Assembly: GCF_003858655.1 (NCBI RefSeq)
Contig: NZ_RQXV01000003.1
Span: forward strand, 1 to 64,000
Source of the DNA: Amphritea balenae
GTDB taxonomy: Bacteria > Pseudomonadota > Gammaproteobacteria > Pseudomonadales > Balneatricaceae
DNA: 64,000 nt
Reading direction: 5' to 3'
The notes under the pieces are model-generated. The model was not told the origin of the DNA. It was given only the letters and a program-made list of their open reading frames with translations, and made no database searches. Of this stretch, positions 8,987 through 17,204 are shown piece by piece. Made by a program: the position numbers and the translations under genes. The stretch's first letter is position 1, and each line of letters starts with the position of its first letter.

Positions 8987-9012
8987 AAAAAAACCGCCTT
9001 TCGGCGGTTTAT
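8987..9012 (-). terminator. Rho-independent terminator after ycgN
   Basis: Minus-strand hairpin AAACCGCC-gaaa-GGCGGTTT followed by a T run, directly after the ycgN stop codon. Confidence 0.85.
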
Positions 9013-9027
9013 TCATAATGGTTTAAA

Positions 9028-9465
9028 TCACTGAATGACATAATCTATATAATCATCTTCATCCAGCTGATCATCGGTGATTTCAAACCAGTCCAATACT
9101 GAGGCCCCAGCTTCTTTTACCGACTCTCTGCGACCAGTAATAAGCGGATGCCAATCGGGCAGATCTTTTCCTTCATGGATCAAACGATAAGCGCAGCTTG
9201 GCGGTAACCAGTGAAACTCTTTTACATCTTCCGGACGCAACTTCACGCACTGAGGTACTAAAGAGCAGCGCTCCTCATATTTAGTGCAAAACAGCGTTTC
9301 AAAATCCAGCAAGTGACAGACCACACTGGTGTAATACACCTGACCGGTATCTTCATCTTCAAGCTTATGCAGACAACAGAGAGAGCAGCCATCACAAAGT
9401 GACTCCCACTCATCAGAAGACATCTTCTGCAAAGGCTTTGAACGCCAAAAGACCTCATGGGCCAT
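9028..9465 (-). CDS. ycgN: YcgN family cysteine-cluster protein (UPF0260)
   Basis: This 145-residue cytoplasmic protein has the YkgJ/YcgN arrangement of conserved Cys: [11 protein letters not shown] (about residues 24-34), [20 protein letters not shown] and PPSCAYR, probably binding a zinc or iron-sulfur centre. The WHPL segment near 105 is also typical. The biochemical role of the family is unknown. The ATG overlaps the ycgL stop codon by one base (TAATG), so the two are translationally coupled at the end of the rnd operon, the same order seen in other gammaproteobacteria. Confidence 0.9.
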   Translation of the reverse strand: MAHEVFWRSKPLQKMSSDEWESLCDGCSLCCLHKLEDEDTGQVYYTSVVCHLLDFETLFCTKYEERCSLVPQCVKLRPEDVKEFHWLPPSCAYRLIHEGKDLPDWHPLITGRRESVKEAGASVLDWFEITDDQLDEDDYIDYVIQ

Positions 9466-9755
9466 TAACGAACTCCGGTTTCAGGACGATCAGAATGCAG
9501 ATCCAGCATATAATCGTCTTTAGCTGGCGGCATTTGCAGGAAATAGCCTTTTTCACGGATATCCTCCAAAACCTTATCCGCCTCAACTCTGGCCATCTCT
9601 TTTTCCGGCGTCAGCAACATATCAAACACATGTATCGGCGCACCAAACATCTTCAATAGTGGCTCAGGAACACGCTTTAACTGCTCCGCCTTATCGACAT
9701 AGATATACATCTCATCTTTCTTAGAGCTTTTAAACACACTACAAATCTTTTTCAT
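9465..9755 (-). CDS. ycgL: YcgL domain protein
   Basis: This 96-residue protein starts [20 protein letters not shown] and contains [10 protein letters not shown] and [12 protein letters not shown], all features of the small YcgL fold (DUF709) in the rnd-linked position. Function is not established; a role in RNA metabolism is suggested only by its constant association with RNase D. Its ATG overlaps the rnd stop by four bases (ATGA). Confidence 0.9.
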   Translation of the reverse strand: MKKICSVFKSSKKDEMYIYVDKAEQLKRVPEPLLKMFGAPIHVFDMLLTPEKEMARVEADKVLEDIREKGYFLQMPPAKDDYMLDLHSDRPETGVR

Positions 9756-10933
9756 AACATCTCTGCTTTATTAACCAGCACTTTAAGCTCTGATAACAAA
9801 GCCTCGCCAATAACTTCTTTACGCCAACCGGATAAACTCGGCGGCAAACTATACTGCCCATCTTTTTCAGTGCGAATAAGCGCATCCAGATCTTTTTTGC
9901 GCAATAACACCTCAGGTGCAATATCAAGCTCTTCAGCTTTTGCCCGCGATAGCGCTTTAAGCGCCTTAAGCGGTTTATTCCATTTATAACTTAATGGGCG
10001 TTGAATCGGTGCCGGCGGTTTCGCCAGCGCAGACTGAGCAGCCATTTTAAGATAGCCCAGAATCACCTCGCCATCCTGGCGTACCTGACTGCTTCTGATA
10101 TCTTTAACCCGGGATAGCGCCTGGGTTGTGGCCGGCCAGTTATTCACTATCTCCAGCAGTGTTTGATTACGCAACACCCGGTTGCGGGGTACATCACGCT
10201 GCCGGGAGATCCTCTCACGCCAAGCGCTAAGGTCACGCAGTGCAGCCATTTTTTCAGGCGGTAACTTCCAGGCCTGACTGAAACGCTGATAATATCGCAC
10301 ACCATCAGGATCAGTATCCGGAGTCTGGTCCAATAGCTGTTGAGCTTCTTCCTGCATCCAGCTATACATGCCACGCTGCTCAAGCTCAGCCACCTGCTGT
10401 TGACACAAGGCCGGCAGATAAGCGACATCCAGTGCAGCATAGCGTTCCTGAGATTCTGTTAGCGGACGTTGCAACCAGTCTGAGGTTGTCTCACCCTTAT
10501 CTAACTGTACACCCAACGCATGCTCTACCAATCGCTGATACCCCATGGAAAAACCCCAGCCTAAAAAGCCGGCGGCAATCTGAGTATCGAAGAAAGGCTT
10601 TGGCAGCTCGCCAAACATATAGAAAAACAGTTCCAGATCTTCGTTTCCCGCATGTAGTACTTTAAGCAGGTTAGGGTTACGAAACAATTGCACCATGGGT
10701 GCATAATCTTCAATCTGAAGCGGGTCTATCAGGTAACAGGCCTTATCATCGGCAACCTGAATCAAACCGGGGATCGGGTAAAAAGAATCTACCCGAATAA
10801 ACTCTGTATCCAGCGCTATCAGCGGTAACGACTGCCACTGCTGACAGTAGTGTGCTAACGTTTCATCATCGGTAATCCATACCGGCTGATCAGCAGTACT
10901 CTCCAGAGCTTTCCAGTTATAAGGTTCAGTCAT
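9752..10933 (-). CDS. rnd: Ribonuclease D
   Basis: This 3'-to-5' exoribonuclease takes part in tRNA 3'-end maturation. Its 393 residues match the family. The N-terminal DEDDy exonuclease domain has ALDTEF (residues about 40-45) for Exo I, VLHAGNEDLEL near 94 for Exo II and RYAALDVAYL near 164 for Exo III with the Tyr and Asp. Residues about 215-290 form the HRDC domain (LRDLSAWRERISRQRDVPRN). First gene of the rnd-ycgL-ycgN operon. Confidence 0.95.
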   Translation of the reverse strand: MTEPYNWKALESTADQPVWITDDETLAHYCQQWQSLPLIALDTEFIRVDSFYPIPGLIQVADDKACYLIDPLQIEDYAPMVQLFRNPNLLKVLHAGNEDLELFFYMFGELPKPFFDTQIAAGFLGWGFSMGYQRLVEHALGVQLDKGETTSDWLQRPLTESQERYAALDVAYLPALCQQQVAELEQRGMYSWMQEEAQQLLDQTPDTDPDGVRYYQRFSQAWKLPPEKMAALRDLSAWRERISRQRDVPRNRVLRNQTLLEIVNNWPATTQALSRVKDIRSSQVRQDGEVILGYLKMAAQSALAKPPAPIQRPLSYKWNKPLKALKALSRAKAEELDIAPEVLLRKKDLDALIRTEKDGQYSLPPSLSGWRKEVIGEALLSELKVLVNKAEML

Positions 10934-11002
10934 TACACTCTCAAATATTCCGCCTAACGAGCTTACAAACTGAGCCAGCTAAGCAATCGGTTAACAATTA
11001 AC

Positions 11003-11602
11003 TCAGTTTAACGCCCGGCGTCCCGCCAAGGCATGTGCCAGCGTACCGCCGTCAACATACTCCAACTCACCACCCACAGGCACCCCATGAGCGATACGAG
11101 TCACTTTTATATCCAGATGCTTAATCTGTTCAGCAATAAAGTGAGCTGTAGCCTCACCCTCTACAGTAGGGTTAGTGGCTAAAATAAGCTCGCTAATCTG
11201 ACTGGATTCAAGGCGTTCGAATAACTTATCCAGACCCAGATCATCAGGACCAATACCGTCGATAGGTGACAGGTGTCCCATCAGGACAAAATAGCCTCCA
11301 TTGAAACCACCGGTTTGCTCGACTGCCAACATATCAACCGGGGACTCAAGCACACATAGCTTATCAACATCACGCCGCGTGTCGGAACAAATCTCACACA
11401 GCTCAGCTTCAGACAGAGTACGACAGCGACTACAGTGGCCGACCTTTTCAGCCGCTGCTACCAAAGCTTGAGATAAATGTTCAGCACCATCCCGGTCACG
11501 CTCCAACAAATGAAAAGCCATCCGCTGCGCTGTTTTCGGTCCGACACCCGGCAGGCAACGAAAAGCTTCTATCAAATCCTGAATCAGAGGACTAAAAGAC
11601 AT
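11003..11602 (-). CDS. recR: Recombination mediator RecR
   Basis: RecR works with RecF and RecO to load RecA at single-strand gaps. The 199-residue protein has the standard layout: a helix-hairpin-helix ([20 protein letters not shown], residues 14-33), a four-Cys zinc finger ([16 protein letters not shown], about 57-72), and a Toprim domain ([28 protein letters not shown]). It is the last gene of dnaX-ybaB-recR, a common bacterial operon. Confidence 0.97.
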   Translation of the reverse strand: MSFSPLIQDLIEAFRCLPGVGPKTAQRMAFHLLERDRDGAEHLSQALVAAAEKVGHCSRCRTLSEAELCEICSDTRRDVDKLCVLESPVDMLAVEQTGGFNGGYFVLMGHLSPIDGIGPDDLGLDKLFERLESSQISELILATNPTVEGEATAHFIAEQIKHLDIKVTRIAHGVPVGGELEYVDGGTLAHALAGRRALN

Positions 11603-11615
11603 AAAGTTATAAACC

Positions 11616-11945
11616 TCAGAACGGCATATTGAAGCCTGGAGGCATAGCCATACCGCCAGTCACTTTAGCCATCCGTTCCTGGGTAGTACTTTCTACTTTA
11701 CGTACCGCGTCATTAACTGCAGCAGCCAACAGATCTTCAAGGATCTCTTTATCTTCTTCCATCAGGCTGTCATCAATTGCAACACTGCGAACATCGTGTC
11801 GGCCATTCATTACAATTTTTACCAGGCCAGCACCGGACTCTCCGGTTACTTCAGCTTTAGCGATCTCTTCCTGCGCTTTTTGCATATCAGCTTGCATCTT
11901 CTGAGCCTGCTTCATCAGGTTGCCCATGCCACCTTTCATCATCAA
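11616..11945 (-). CDS. ybaB: YbaB/EbfC nucleoid-associated protein
   Basis: This 109-residue DNA-binding protein starts [18 protein letters not shown], followed by the amphipathic helix, the [17 protein letters not shown] strands and the [15 protein letters not shown] helix that define the family. It forms dimers that bind and bridge DNA. It sits between dnaX and recR with short gaps of 13-15 bases, as in many gammaproteobacteria. Any of the three initial Met codons could be the start. Confidence 0.95.
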   Translation of the reverse strand: MMMKGGMGNLMKQAQKMQADMQKAQEEIAKAEVTGESGAGLVKIVMNGRHDVRSVAIDDSLMEEDKEILEDLLAAAVNDAVRKVESTTQERMAKVTGGMAMPPGFNMPF

Positions 11946-11960
11946 TTTACCTCTCTATTT

Positions 11961-14117
11961 TTAATCAATCGGTTGTACCGATTCCAGATCGATACGACCC
12001 GAAAATCGTTCGATCACAGTTTGCACGACAGGATCAGTCTCTATCGACTGTACTGCCAACACCTGACGCTCTGCTTTCTTACGAGCGCGATACTGGCTTG
12101 GCGTTTCCCGACTAAAATCACCTAAGTTGAATGTTACCTCAACCGGGCTATTAAAATAATGGCCGATAGCTTCAGAAATACGACCGGTATGGGTCTCATT
12201 TATCAGAGCCTTCTGCTCGGCTGTATAATGGAACAACCATCCAGCTTCAGTTGACTCCAGTGAAGTATTCGCCGCGATGCTATAGGTCATTCCGGTCAAT
12301 CCGATCAGATCAACCAACAACACCCACTGCTCAGAGTTAAACTCACCCAGGTTCTGACTTACCTCAACGAAGGGATTACAGACACTAAGCTCATCAATAG
12401 AAGCCGCAGCAGTAACACTACTGTTAGTATTAGTAACCGTTGCCGTAGTCGCAACCAGCCCAGGAGCGGTCTCTACTGCAACTTGCTCAGTCTGTGCCGG
12501 AGTCGCAGCAAGCACTTCAGATTGAGTCGGTTCTGCGTTCTCAGAATAGACTTCCGCTTCTGGCAAAGACTCAGCCTTGATCACTGTCTCAACAGCTGGC
12601 GAGTTATCCTCCCAGGGCAGATCAACCGGCGGTGTAAGTTGCTCCGATGAAACAGGGGCTGGCCCCGCAACACTCTGCGGGTTTACTGCCGGTTCAGACT
12701 TTTTTTCAGGCAGGTCCTCATAGCCACCCTGCATATATGATTCATCATATTGTGGTGGCTCTTCTTGAGGTGCTGCCTGAGGACCTGTCTGAGGTACTAT
12801 TTGAGGAGCAGCCTCTTGGCGAGGCATACCCGGAGGCGAAGAGGGTTGAGGGGCTAATTCAGGTGCAGCAGGCTCTTCATCTGCTGTAGGCTTTGCTATA
12901 GGCGACTCAACAGCCGGGGAATCGACAACGGAGGATTCAGCCTCTCCTGTCTGCGCTACCGGGGCAACGTCAGCTGCATTGTTATCCGGAGATGAAACCG
13001 TTACCGGCTCACTCAGACCCTGGCTACTTACCGAAGCGGGACGGAAAGCCAGCATACGCATCAGCACCATCTCTAACCCTTCCCGGGCATCGGGCACAAA
13101 CGGCAGATCTTTACGCCCCATCAACGCAGTCTGATAAAACAGCTGAACATCTTCAGCGGTCAGCTTCGCAGCCAACTCCAGCACCAGTTCTTTATCACCC
13201 AACCCGGTATCAACGGCATCTGGCACAATTTGCGCCAGTGCAATCCGGTGTAGCAGGCTAATAAGATCACCCAGCACCGTATTATAATCCGGTGAAAAGC
13301 GAGACAAGTCATCTACTGCAGTCAACAGTTCACGGCCATTATGTTCAGCCAGACAATCAACCAGACGATAAACCAGGCGCTGATCAATAGTACCCAGCAT
13401 CGCCCGAACATCAGCTTCGACAACTTCACCGGCACCGAAAGCGATCGCCTGATCGGTCAGACTTAATGCATCACGCATTGAACCGTCGGCCGACCGGGCC
13501 AACAGCCATAGGGCCGGCTCTTCAAAGGGGATATTCTCCGCTTCAAGAACCCGTGCCAGATGCTCAACAATTCGCTCAGGAATCATATTCTTGAGATTAA
13601 ACTGCAGACAACGTGACAATATCGTCACCGGCAGTTTCTGCGGATCAGTTGTCGCCAACAGGAACTTAACATGTGGCGGTGGCTCTTCCAGGGTCTTCAG
13701 CAAAGCATTGAAAGAGTGCGTAGACAGCATGTGCACCTCATCAATGAGGTAAACCTTAAAGCGCCCATGGGTTGGCGCGTATTGCACATTTTCAAGCAGC
13801 TCGCGGGTATCTTCAACCTTAGTCCGCGATGCCGCATCGACCTCAATAAGATCGACAAATCGTCCCTCACTGATCTCCCGACAAGCAGAACACTCACCAC
13901 AGGGGGTAGAAGAAACACCTGTTTCACAATTAAGTGACTTAGCAAATAACCGGGCGATCGATGTCTTACCTACCCCACGGGTACCGGTAAACAGGTATGC
14001 ATGGTGCAGCCGATCATCGTCAAGAGCATTAACCAGCGCTTTAAGCACATGCTCCTGCCCGACCATTTCCTGAAATTTTGCGGGACGCCATTTTCGCGCC
14101 AGAACCTGATAACTCAT
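11961..14117 (-). CDS. dnaX: DNA polymerase III subunits tau/gamma
   Basis: DnaX is the clamp-loader ATPase of the replicase. The 718-residue tau form has the AAA+ core at 1-220 (Walker A GTRGVGKTS near residue 45, zinc Cys in CGECSACREI, DEVHML, and sensor 1 in LLATTDP), the collar domain (to about 370), a long Pro/Glu/Ala-rich linker, and a C-terminal tau domain that contacts DnaE and DnaB. Codons 471-473 read GAA AAA AAG and form a -1 frameshift site giving a gamma form of 474 residues (separate entry). It is first gene of dnaX-ybaB-recR. Confidence 0.97.
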   Translation of the reverse strand: MSYQVLARKWRPAKFQEMVGQEHVLKALVNALDDDRLHHAYLFTGTRGVGKTSIARLFAKSLNCETGVSSTPCGECSACREISEGRFVDLIEVDAASRTKVEDTRELLENVQYAPTHGRFKVYLIDEVHMLSTHSFNALLKTLEEPPPHVKFLLATTDPQKLPVTILSRCLQFNLKNMIPERIVEHLARVLEAENIPFEEPALWLLARSADGSMRDALSLTDQAIAFGAGEVVEADVRAMLGTIDQRLVYRLVDCLAEHNGRELLTAVDDLSRFSPDYNTVLGDLISLLHRIALAQIVPDAVDTGLGDKELVLELAAKLTAEDVQLFYQTALMGRKDLPFVPDAREGLEMVLMRMLAFRPASVSSQGLSEPVTVSSPDNNAADVAPVAQTGEAESSVVDSPAVESPIAKPTADEEPAAPELAPQPSSPPGMPRQEAAPQIVPQTGPQAAPQEEPPQYDESYMQGGYEDLPEKKSEPAVNPQSVAGPAPVSSEQLTPPVDLPWEDNSPAVETVIKAESLPEAEVYSENAEPTQSEVLAATPAQTEQVAVETAPGLVATTATVTNTNSSVTAAASIDELSVCNPFVEVSQNLGEFNSEQWVLLVDLIGLTGMTYSIAANTSLESTEAGWLFHYTAEQKALINETHTGRISEAIGHYFNSPVEVTFNLGDFSRETPSQYRARKKAERQVLAVQSIETDPVVQTVIERFSGRIDLESVQPID
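12664..12720 (-). promoter_or_regulatory. Programmed -1 ribosomal frameshift signal in dnaX
   Basis: All three known parts are visible on the minus strand. A Shine-Dalgarno-like TGAGGA lies at 12720-12715, then 9-10 bases, then the slippery heptamer A-AAA-AAG at 12705-12699 in the correct codon phase (codons 472-473). Downstream is a hairpin CCCGCA-gagtgt-TGCGGG at 12681-12664. After slippage the ribosome reads GTC then TGA, so gamma would end after residue 474. E. coli dnaX uses the same heptamer and terminates one codon after it. Confidence 0.85.
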
Positions 14118-14353
14118 CGCTGTTGATCTACATCAGAAGGGGATTTATTCATGACTACCAATGCTAACGGGAACCGCACCTCAGTACCAGTAGAATCAGG
14201 CTAAAGTTTGTATAAATCAGTTATCACATCAGCCTCTCAAATTTGAGTCAGGTCAATAAAATACTCATTTTGAAAAGCCTCCCATACGCAAAACAATAAA
14301 CCTTGGCCTATGGTGAAACCCTAAGCATAAAAACAACAACGTGAGGACGTACA

Positions 14354-14533
14354 ATGCAAAAGGTAATTAGCGCCCGTAAAGCAAAGTCTCAGGCTCATCG
14401 TTTAGTTAATCAGGAAGACATGATTCAATGGCGCGATCCCCACTGTCCCAGCAACCAGATGCTGGAAAACGGTCAGTGCTGGGTTAAAAATGAGATAGTT
14501 TCGCTGGAAAACAACGCACCCCGACGACATTAA
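14354..14533 (+). CDS. Small unknown protein of 59 residues, divergent from dnaX
   Basis: An ATG at 14354 follows a GTGAGGACG ribosome binding site and opens a frame of 59 codons beginning MQKVISARKAKSQAHRL. It contains a C-x12-C spacing around DPHCPSNQMLENGQCW, which could bind metal or form a disulfide. It has no signal peptide or membrane helix. It lies divergently from dnaX with its own upstream region. I do not recognise the family. The good ribosome binding site and protein-like composition argue for a real gene. Confidence 0.55.
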   Translation: MQKVISARKAKSQAHRLVNQEDMIQWRDPHCPSNQMLENGQCWVKNEIVSLENNAPRRH

Positions 14534-14641
14534 ACCGTTAGCAGCAAGATCAACAATGAAAAATGGCGCTCTGCGTCATTTTCTTTATCTGCCCCACCGA
14601 TTAGATATCACCAGGTAACCTACACTACAGTTAAAAGATGT

Positions 14642-14998
14642 ATGGTGACTGGAATGATCGACACGCGATACAGCGGATACACTGACCAACAACTAGCTGA
14701 ATGGAGCAACAAAGCAACACGTTACGAGGCTGTTTCCTCTCTGATGATACAACCGGAATTGCCCATGTGGGACAGAGCAGAGAATGCGCTAGGGGAAGTC
14801 GCCCAGGCCTGCCTGATTTTAGTTGTCCCATCCACAACGAAGCTATTCGTTATGCATACTCAAAGCGATACCGTAGAAGTGTACACTGATGACGAAAAAA
14901 TCATTGAGCTGATGGGAGAGACAACCCGTAGTGGACTATGGGCCTACTTAGATAGCCTGCCTAACATCTACGAGGTGATGGCACATCCAAATGACTGA
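14642..14998 (+). CDS. Unknown cytoplasmic protein of 118 residues
   Basis: The frame encodes a small acidic protein without a signal peptide. It has two hydrophobic strands (ACLILVVPSTTKLFVMHT) followed by a DDEKIIELMGE helix, suggesting a compact alpha/beta fold. ATG at 14642 or ATG at 14654 (preceded by GGTGACTGGA) are both possible starts. It lies downstream of the 59-residue gene in the same direction with a 108-base gap and shows no family I recognise. Confidence 0.5.
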   Translation: MVTGMIDTRYSGYTDQQLAEWSNKATRYEAVSSLMIQPELPMWDRAENALGEVAQACLILVVPSTTKLFVMHTQSDTVEVYTDDEKIIELMGETTRSGLWAYLDSLPNIYEVMAHPND

Positions 14999-15120
14999 GA
15001 CAGAGCGTCTATAAAGAAGTAATTAAAAAGAGGCTTTATACACTGAAATGTATCACCGATTTGTATCACTTGCGTGAAGAACAGTGACAAACTTTATAGC
15101 ATCAAATACTTGAAAGTATT

Positions 15121-15233
15121 GGGGGCGACTCCACCAGCCACATCCCGGCACACGAATCCACCGCTGTGGCTGCTCCCTTCCAGGCCTGACCAGGTTCACG
15201 GTTTATCGTTGCGGGAGGACCAATGGAGCCACC
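15121..15233 (-). ncRNA. ffs: 4.5S / SRP RNA
   Basis: The minus strand contains the universally conserved SRP RNA core: CCTCCCGCAACG near the 5' side, CAGGTTCACGG/ACCTGGTCAGGCC around the stem, the tetraloop arm CTGGAAGGGAGCAGCC, and the symmetric partner GTGTGCCGGGATGTGGCTGG. These match E. coli 4.5S RNA in order and spacing. It forms the signal recognition particle with Ffh for co-translational membrane targeting. Ends are approximate; a short outer stem can be formed by GGCTCCA near 15231 and TGGAGTC near 15125. Confidence 0.93.
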
Positions 15234-15455
15234 ATAACGTGACCTCAAAAGGTCGCCTCGAACGAGACAGGCGGGAGTATAGCAGCCTGTCTGACAGATG
15301 CAACCAAAGACTGCCGACTGATTGTCCCGAGTCTGATCTGTTGCAATAACCCGCCTCTCAGCAAGCTATTTTTCGTAGTCATTTCAATGCTTTTAGCTAC
15401 AACTTTTCAGCATATAACCGATATGTTTCAGCTTGAATTTCTTATAGAAAAATCG

Positions 15456-16721
15456 CTAATCATCCGACTTGAACTCTTTAGTCACGCGGCGTACATACCA
15501 CCAGACCAGCAACACAATGGCAGGCAAAGAGTAACTGAGCCAGTTAATCGCAATCTCTTCAGGTTTACCTGAGGTCATATGGCGAATCGTTCGCTCAACC
15601 AGATCGAACAGGTAATAAGTAACGACAATTATTGAGAAGGTTTCCAGTTTAGCCTGCAGCGTTAACTGTCGGCGGGTTCGCTTATTCATAGAGCTCAACA
15701 AACCATGGATTTTCTGTTCCGTTGAAAGCTCAATATTTGAACGCAGCAGATTACTGGCTCTGGCGACTCGTTCGGACAAGCGATCCAACCTGGCAGCAGC
15801 TGCCCGCCAGGTACGCATCGCAGGATCGACCCGTCGGTCGATAAACTGCTCAATGGTTTGCAGACCTTCTACACGGGACTCTTCCAGTTCAGATATTCGC
15901 ATTCTGACAACAGCATAGTAGGCATCTGACGCGGAGAAACGATTGGCTGTCTCAGCAGAGATTTCCTCACCTCTGGCGGCCAGATTCATCAGGGCATCCA
16001 GAGTATCTGACTCTTTACCTTTTTCTAACTGACTCAACTGGGTGGTAATTTCCGCCAGTTCTCTATCCAGCGAAGAGATTTGTCGCATTACTTTACGGGC
16101 GGGTTCAAGCCCCAGAAGCGCTACCGCCCGGTAGGTATCTATTTCGCATAAGCGTTGCAGCAGACGACCACACTGATAGCCGTGCAGGTGATTATCCTGT
16201 ACCAGAATCCGGTCCAGCCCGAACTCACCCTGAGCTTTAAAATCGGTCCAGACTGTTGCCGCTCCGCGCATGACATTCGAGCCGATAACCTGAGTATCAC
16301 CGAACACACCTTCAGGTACCCGGCTATGATTTTCGCCATCGGCGGTTCTAACCAGCAACTGTACACCAGTGATCATCTCACCCGGTATCATGTCACTCCA
16401 TCTAGTAGGCAAGCCGGGGATTGTCTGGCTCCAGTTCTGCTCGGCACCTTCATAATAGATAGTCAGAGTATAAAATTCTGTGTGTGCTTCCCAACGCAGT
16501 GCCAGCTCACCGGCAGACTGAAAACTGAAACTCTGATCCGCGGTAATTTCACCAGCGCCACAAATCTGAAACAGCTCGGAGATAGCCTCACGAATAGAGC
16601 CAGGCTCATGCTCAGTTATCATCACCGCAAAATGCATGACTTTAAGGGGGGCGCTTAACTGTTGAAAAGGACGCGCATGCACCTCATCAGCGATCATCTG
16701 ACGTTGGGAATGAAATTCCAC
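15456..16721 (-). CDS. DUF3422 family membrane protein
   Basis: The 421-residue protein begins MEFHSQRQMIADEVHARPF; the EVHARPFQ segment is the signature of DUF3422. The N-terminal half is soluble alpha/beta, the middle (about 215-345) is mostly charged helix and likely coiled coil (ISSLDRELAEITTQLSQLEK). The C-terminus has two hydrophobic segments (IIVVTYYLFDLV and LPAIVLLVWWYVRRV). That gives a cytoplasmic protein anchored at the inner membrane by its C-terminus. Topology loosely resembles CorA-like coiled-coil plus hairpin proteins, but the function of the family is not known. Confidence 0.85.
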   Translation of the reverse strand: MEFHSQRQMIADEVHARPFQQLSAPLKVMHFAVMITEHEPGSIREAISELFQICGAGEITADQSFSFQSAGELALRWEAHTEFYTLTIYYEGAEQNWSQTIPGLPTRWSDMIPGEMITGVQLLVRTADGENHSRVPEGVFGDTQVIGSNVMRGAATVWTDFKAQGEFGLDRILVQDNHLHGYQCGRLLQRLCEIDTYRAVALLGLEPARKVMRQISSLDRELAEITTQLSQLEKGKESDTLDALMNLAARGEEISAETANRFSASDAYYAVVRMRISELEESRVEGLQTIEQFIDRRVDPAMRTWRAAAARLDRLSERVARASNLLRSNIELSTEQKIHGLLSSMNKRTRRQLTLQAKLETFSIIVVTYYLFDLVERTIRHMTSGKPEEIAINWLSYSLPAIVLLVWWYVRRVTKEFKSDD

Positions 16722-16759
16722 CCAGCATTACCTCTGTTTGATTTTGAAAAGTAGTTAGG

Positions 16760-16782
16760 GACTTATTTGCAGGTTCCTTAGT
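16760..16782 (+). repeat. 23-bp repeat copy B
   Basis: GACTTATTTGCAGGTTCCTT followed by AGT, 21 of 23 identical to the reverse complement of 1168-1190. No transposase-like frame adjoins this copy, so it may be a solitary element end or a small non-autonomous remnant. Confidence 0.5.
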
Positions 16783-16873
16783 ATTCGATCCCATTCAAGC
16801 GCTTAGTGCAAGCCTGAATTAAAACTTAAAAGAATGACTACACTGAGAGTACAACCATGACAGGAAAACGACG

Positions 16874-17107
16874 ATGCAGATTGAAGAGATCCTGGGGCTG
16901 ACCGGTCAGGACCAGATACGTGAAGGTATTATACGCCCTTCAGACCAGGCCAACGGCTGGATGATTAGTATTGAATTTAAGGATGGCAGCCAGATACCGC
17001 TGACTGATGATCATGATCACCCCAGGATATACCACGACCTGGATCAGGCGACTCAGCTGTTACAGGAATTACAGGTTAAACCGGTAAAGATCATTGAGAG
17101 TTTCTGA
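16874..17107 (+). CDS. Unknown 77-residue acidic protein
   Basis: An AGGA nine bases before the ATG and a strong terminator just downstream frame this as a stand-alone gene. The protein begins MQIEEILGLTGQDQIREG. It has a central beta-rich part (WMISIEFKDGSQIPL), an acidic/His stretch DDHDHPRIYHD that might bind metal, and a C-terminal helix. No signal peptide or membrane segment. I do not recognise the family. Confidence 0.6.
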   Translation: MQIEEILGLTGQDQIREGIIRPSDQANGWMISIEFKDGSQIPLTDDHDHPRIYHDLDQATQLLQELQVKPVKIIESF

Positions 17108-17134
17108 GCTTTTCCGAAAGCCTTAAAGAAGAAC

Positions 17135-17162
17135 AAAAAACCCCGCATAGCGGGGTTTTTTT
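17135..17162. terminator. Rho-independent terminator, usable from both sides
   Basis: AAAAAACCCCGC-ata-GCGGGGTTTTTTT between the 77-residue gene and the 3' end of the nirT-like gene. Confidence 0.92.
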
Positions 17163-17204
17163 AAGGATACGAGTAGTCAGATCTCGGATCTGACTATTCA
17201 GGCC

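Noticed and set aside
15074-15349. Plus-strand frame of 91 codons
   Set aside because: It covers the 4.5S RNA gene on the other strand and is explained by it.
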